Shown here: piece by piece, positions 6,038 through 6,157 of the stretch
Layout: each line of letters opens with the position of its first letter
Position numbering within the stretch: position 1 is the first letter of the stretch
Assembly (NCBI GenBank): GCA_021163525.1
Contig: JAGGTX010000035.1
Location: forward strand, 1 to 6,157
DNA from: Caldifarciminota bacterium
GTDB taxonomy: Bacteria; Hydrothermota; UBA3072; B12-G15
DNA length: 6,157 nt
Direction: 5' to 3'
Made by a program: the position numbers and the translations under genes
Notes under the pieces: model-generated
What the model saw: only the letters and a program-made list of their open reading frames with translations
Told to the model about the DNA's origin: nothing
Database searches by the model: none

Positions 6038-6157
6038 GTGGAATACGATATAAGGGATGAGGGATTAAAAGACCTGGGTAAGAAGAGGATTGAATGGGCA
6101 GGCTCTTTCATGCCTGTTCTCCAGAGTATAGGTGAGGAGTTTGAAAAGGAGAAACCC
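6038..6157 (+). CDS. ahcY: Adenosylhomocysteinase, N-terminal 40 codons (cut by the window edge)
   Basis: The full enzyme is NAD-dependent and splits S-adenosylhomocysteine, the by-product of SAM methylation, into adenosine and homocysteine. Only the first 40 residues are visible: MEYDIRDEGL, then GKKRIEWAGSFMPVL and EEFEKEKP. The order D-I-x-D, a Gly-Lys-x-x-I-x-W-A segment, MPVL and a terminal E-K-P is the usual N terminus of this family. None of the catalytic or NAD-binding residues fall inside the window. The reading frame is open from GTG 6038 to the edge. The overlapping ATG at 6036 is in another frame and stops after five codons, so GTG is the likely start; an in-frame GTG at 6026 would add four residues. 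Its position 1 base after metK fits the activated-methyl cycle. Confidence 0.88.
   Translation, partial: MEYDIRDEGLKDLGKKRIEWAGSFMPVLQSIGEEFEKEKP

Noticed and set aside
6036..6053. ATG overlapping the metK stop (ATGTGG) as a start for the next gene
   Set aside because: Its frame reaches a TAA after five codons; the adenosylhomocysteinase frame starts at the GTG two bases later.
5812..6111. A 99-codon minus-strand open frame across the metK/ahcY junction
   Set aside because: Both flanking + strand genes are recognisable through this interval, and the minus product has no recognisable features.
1..6157. Mobile element, CRISPR, prophage, defence or other novel system
   Set aside because: All but a few bases are assigned to conserved housekeeping genes. 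No direct-repeat array, terminal inverted repeat, transposase or integrase motif was seen. A tRNA can be an integration site, but no integrase or duplicated tRNA 3' end is visible downstream.

Overview
The window is a gapless, single-strand (+) stretch of bacterial housekeeping genes. In order it holds: the 3' part of a tRNA-Leu(UAA); accD (acetyl-CoA carboxylase carboxyltransferase beta); ptsH (HPr) and ptsI (enzyme I) of the phosphotransferase system; a bifunctional phosphoglucose/phosphomannose isomerase; a sugar-1-phosphate nucleotidyltransferase with a C-terminal hexapeptide-repeat beta-helix; metK (S-adenosylmethionine synthetase); and the first 40 codons of ahcY (adenosylhomocysteinase), which runs off the right edge.

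The genes are extremely tightly packed. The tRNA ends 17 bases before accD, accD is 3 bases from ptsH, and ptsI overlaps ptsH by 11 bases. The isomerase overlaps ptsI by 8 bases, the nucleotidyltransferase overlaps the isomerase by 4 (GTGA), metK abuts its predecessor exactly, and ahcY starts 1 base after metK. No intergenic space is long enough for a promoter or an intrinsic terminator, so the protein genes read as one polycistronic unit whose promoter lies upstream of, or at, the tRNA. There is no gene-free stretch above 17 bases.

Functionally there are three blocks: fatty-acid precursor supply (AccD); sugar-phosphate input and activation (HPr and enzyme I phosphorelay, hexose-phosphate isomerisation, nucleotide-sugar formation); and the activated-methyl cycle (MetK makes SAM, AhcY removes S-adenosylhomocysteine). 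No PTS permease (enzyme II) and no accA are present here.

The organism is a bacterium: bacterial AccD, bacterial-type MetK and PTS proteins. Coding sequence favours AGG/AGA for arginine and uses ATA freely for isoleucine, and the encoded proteins are Lys/Glu-rich. That pattern, the compact operon and the archaeal/deep-branching style isomerase suggest, as inference only, a thermophilic or deep-branching, possibly uncultured lineage. I cannot name a phylum from the sequence alone.

I see no mobile element, CRISPR array, phage gene or defence system, and no convincing evidence of a new biological system. The points worth a second look are the unusual gene neighbourhood and a few residue substitutions at conserved positions.
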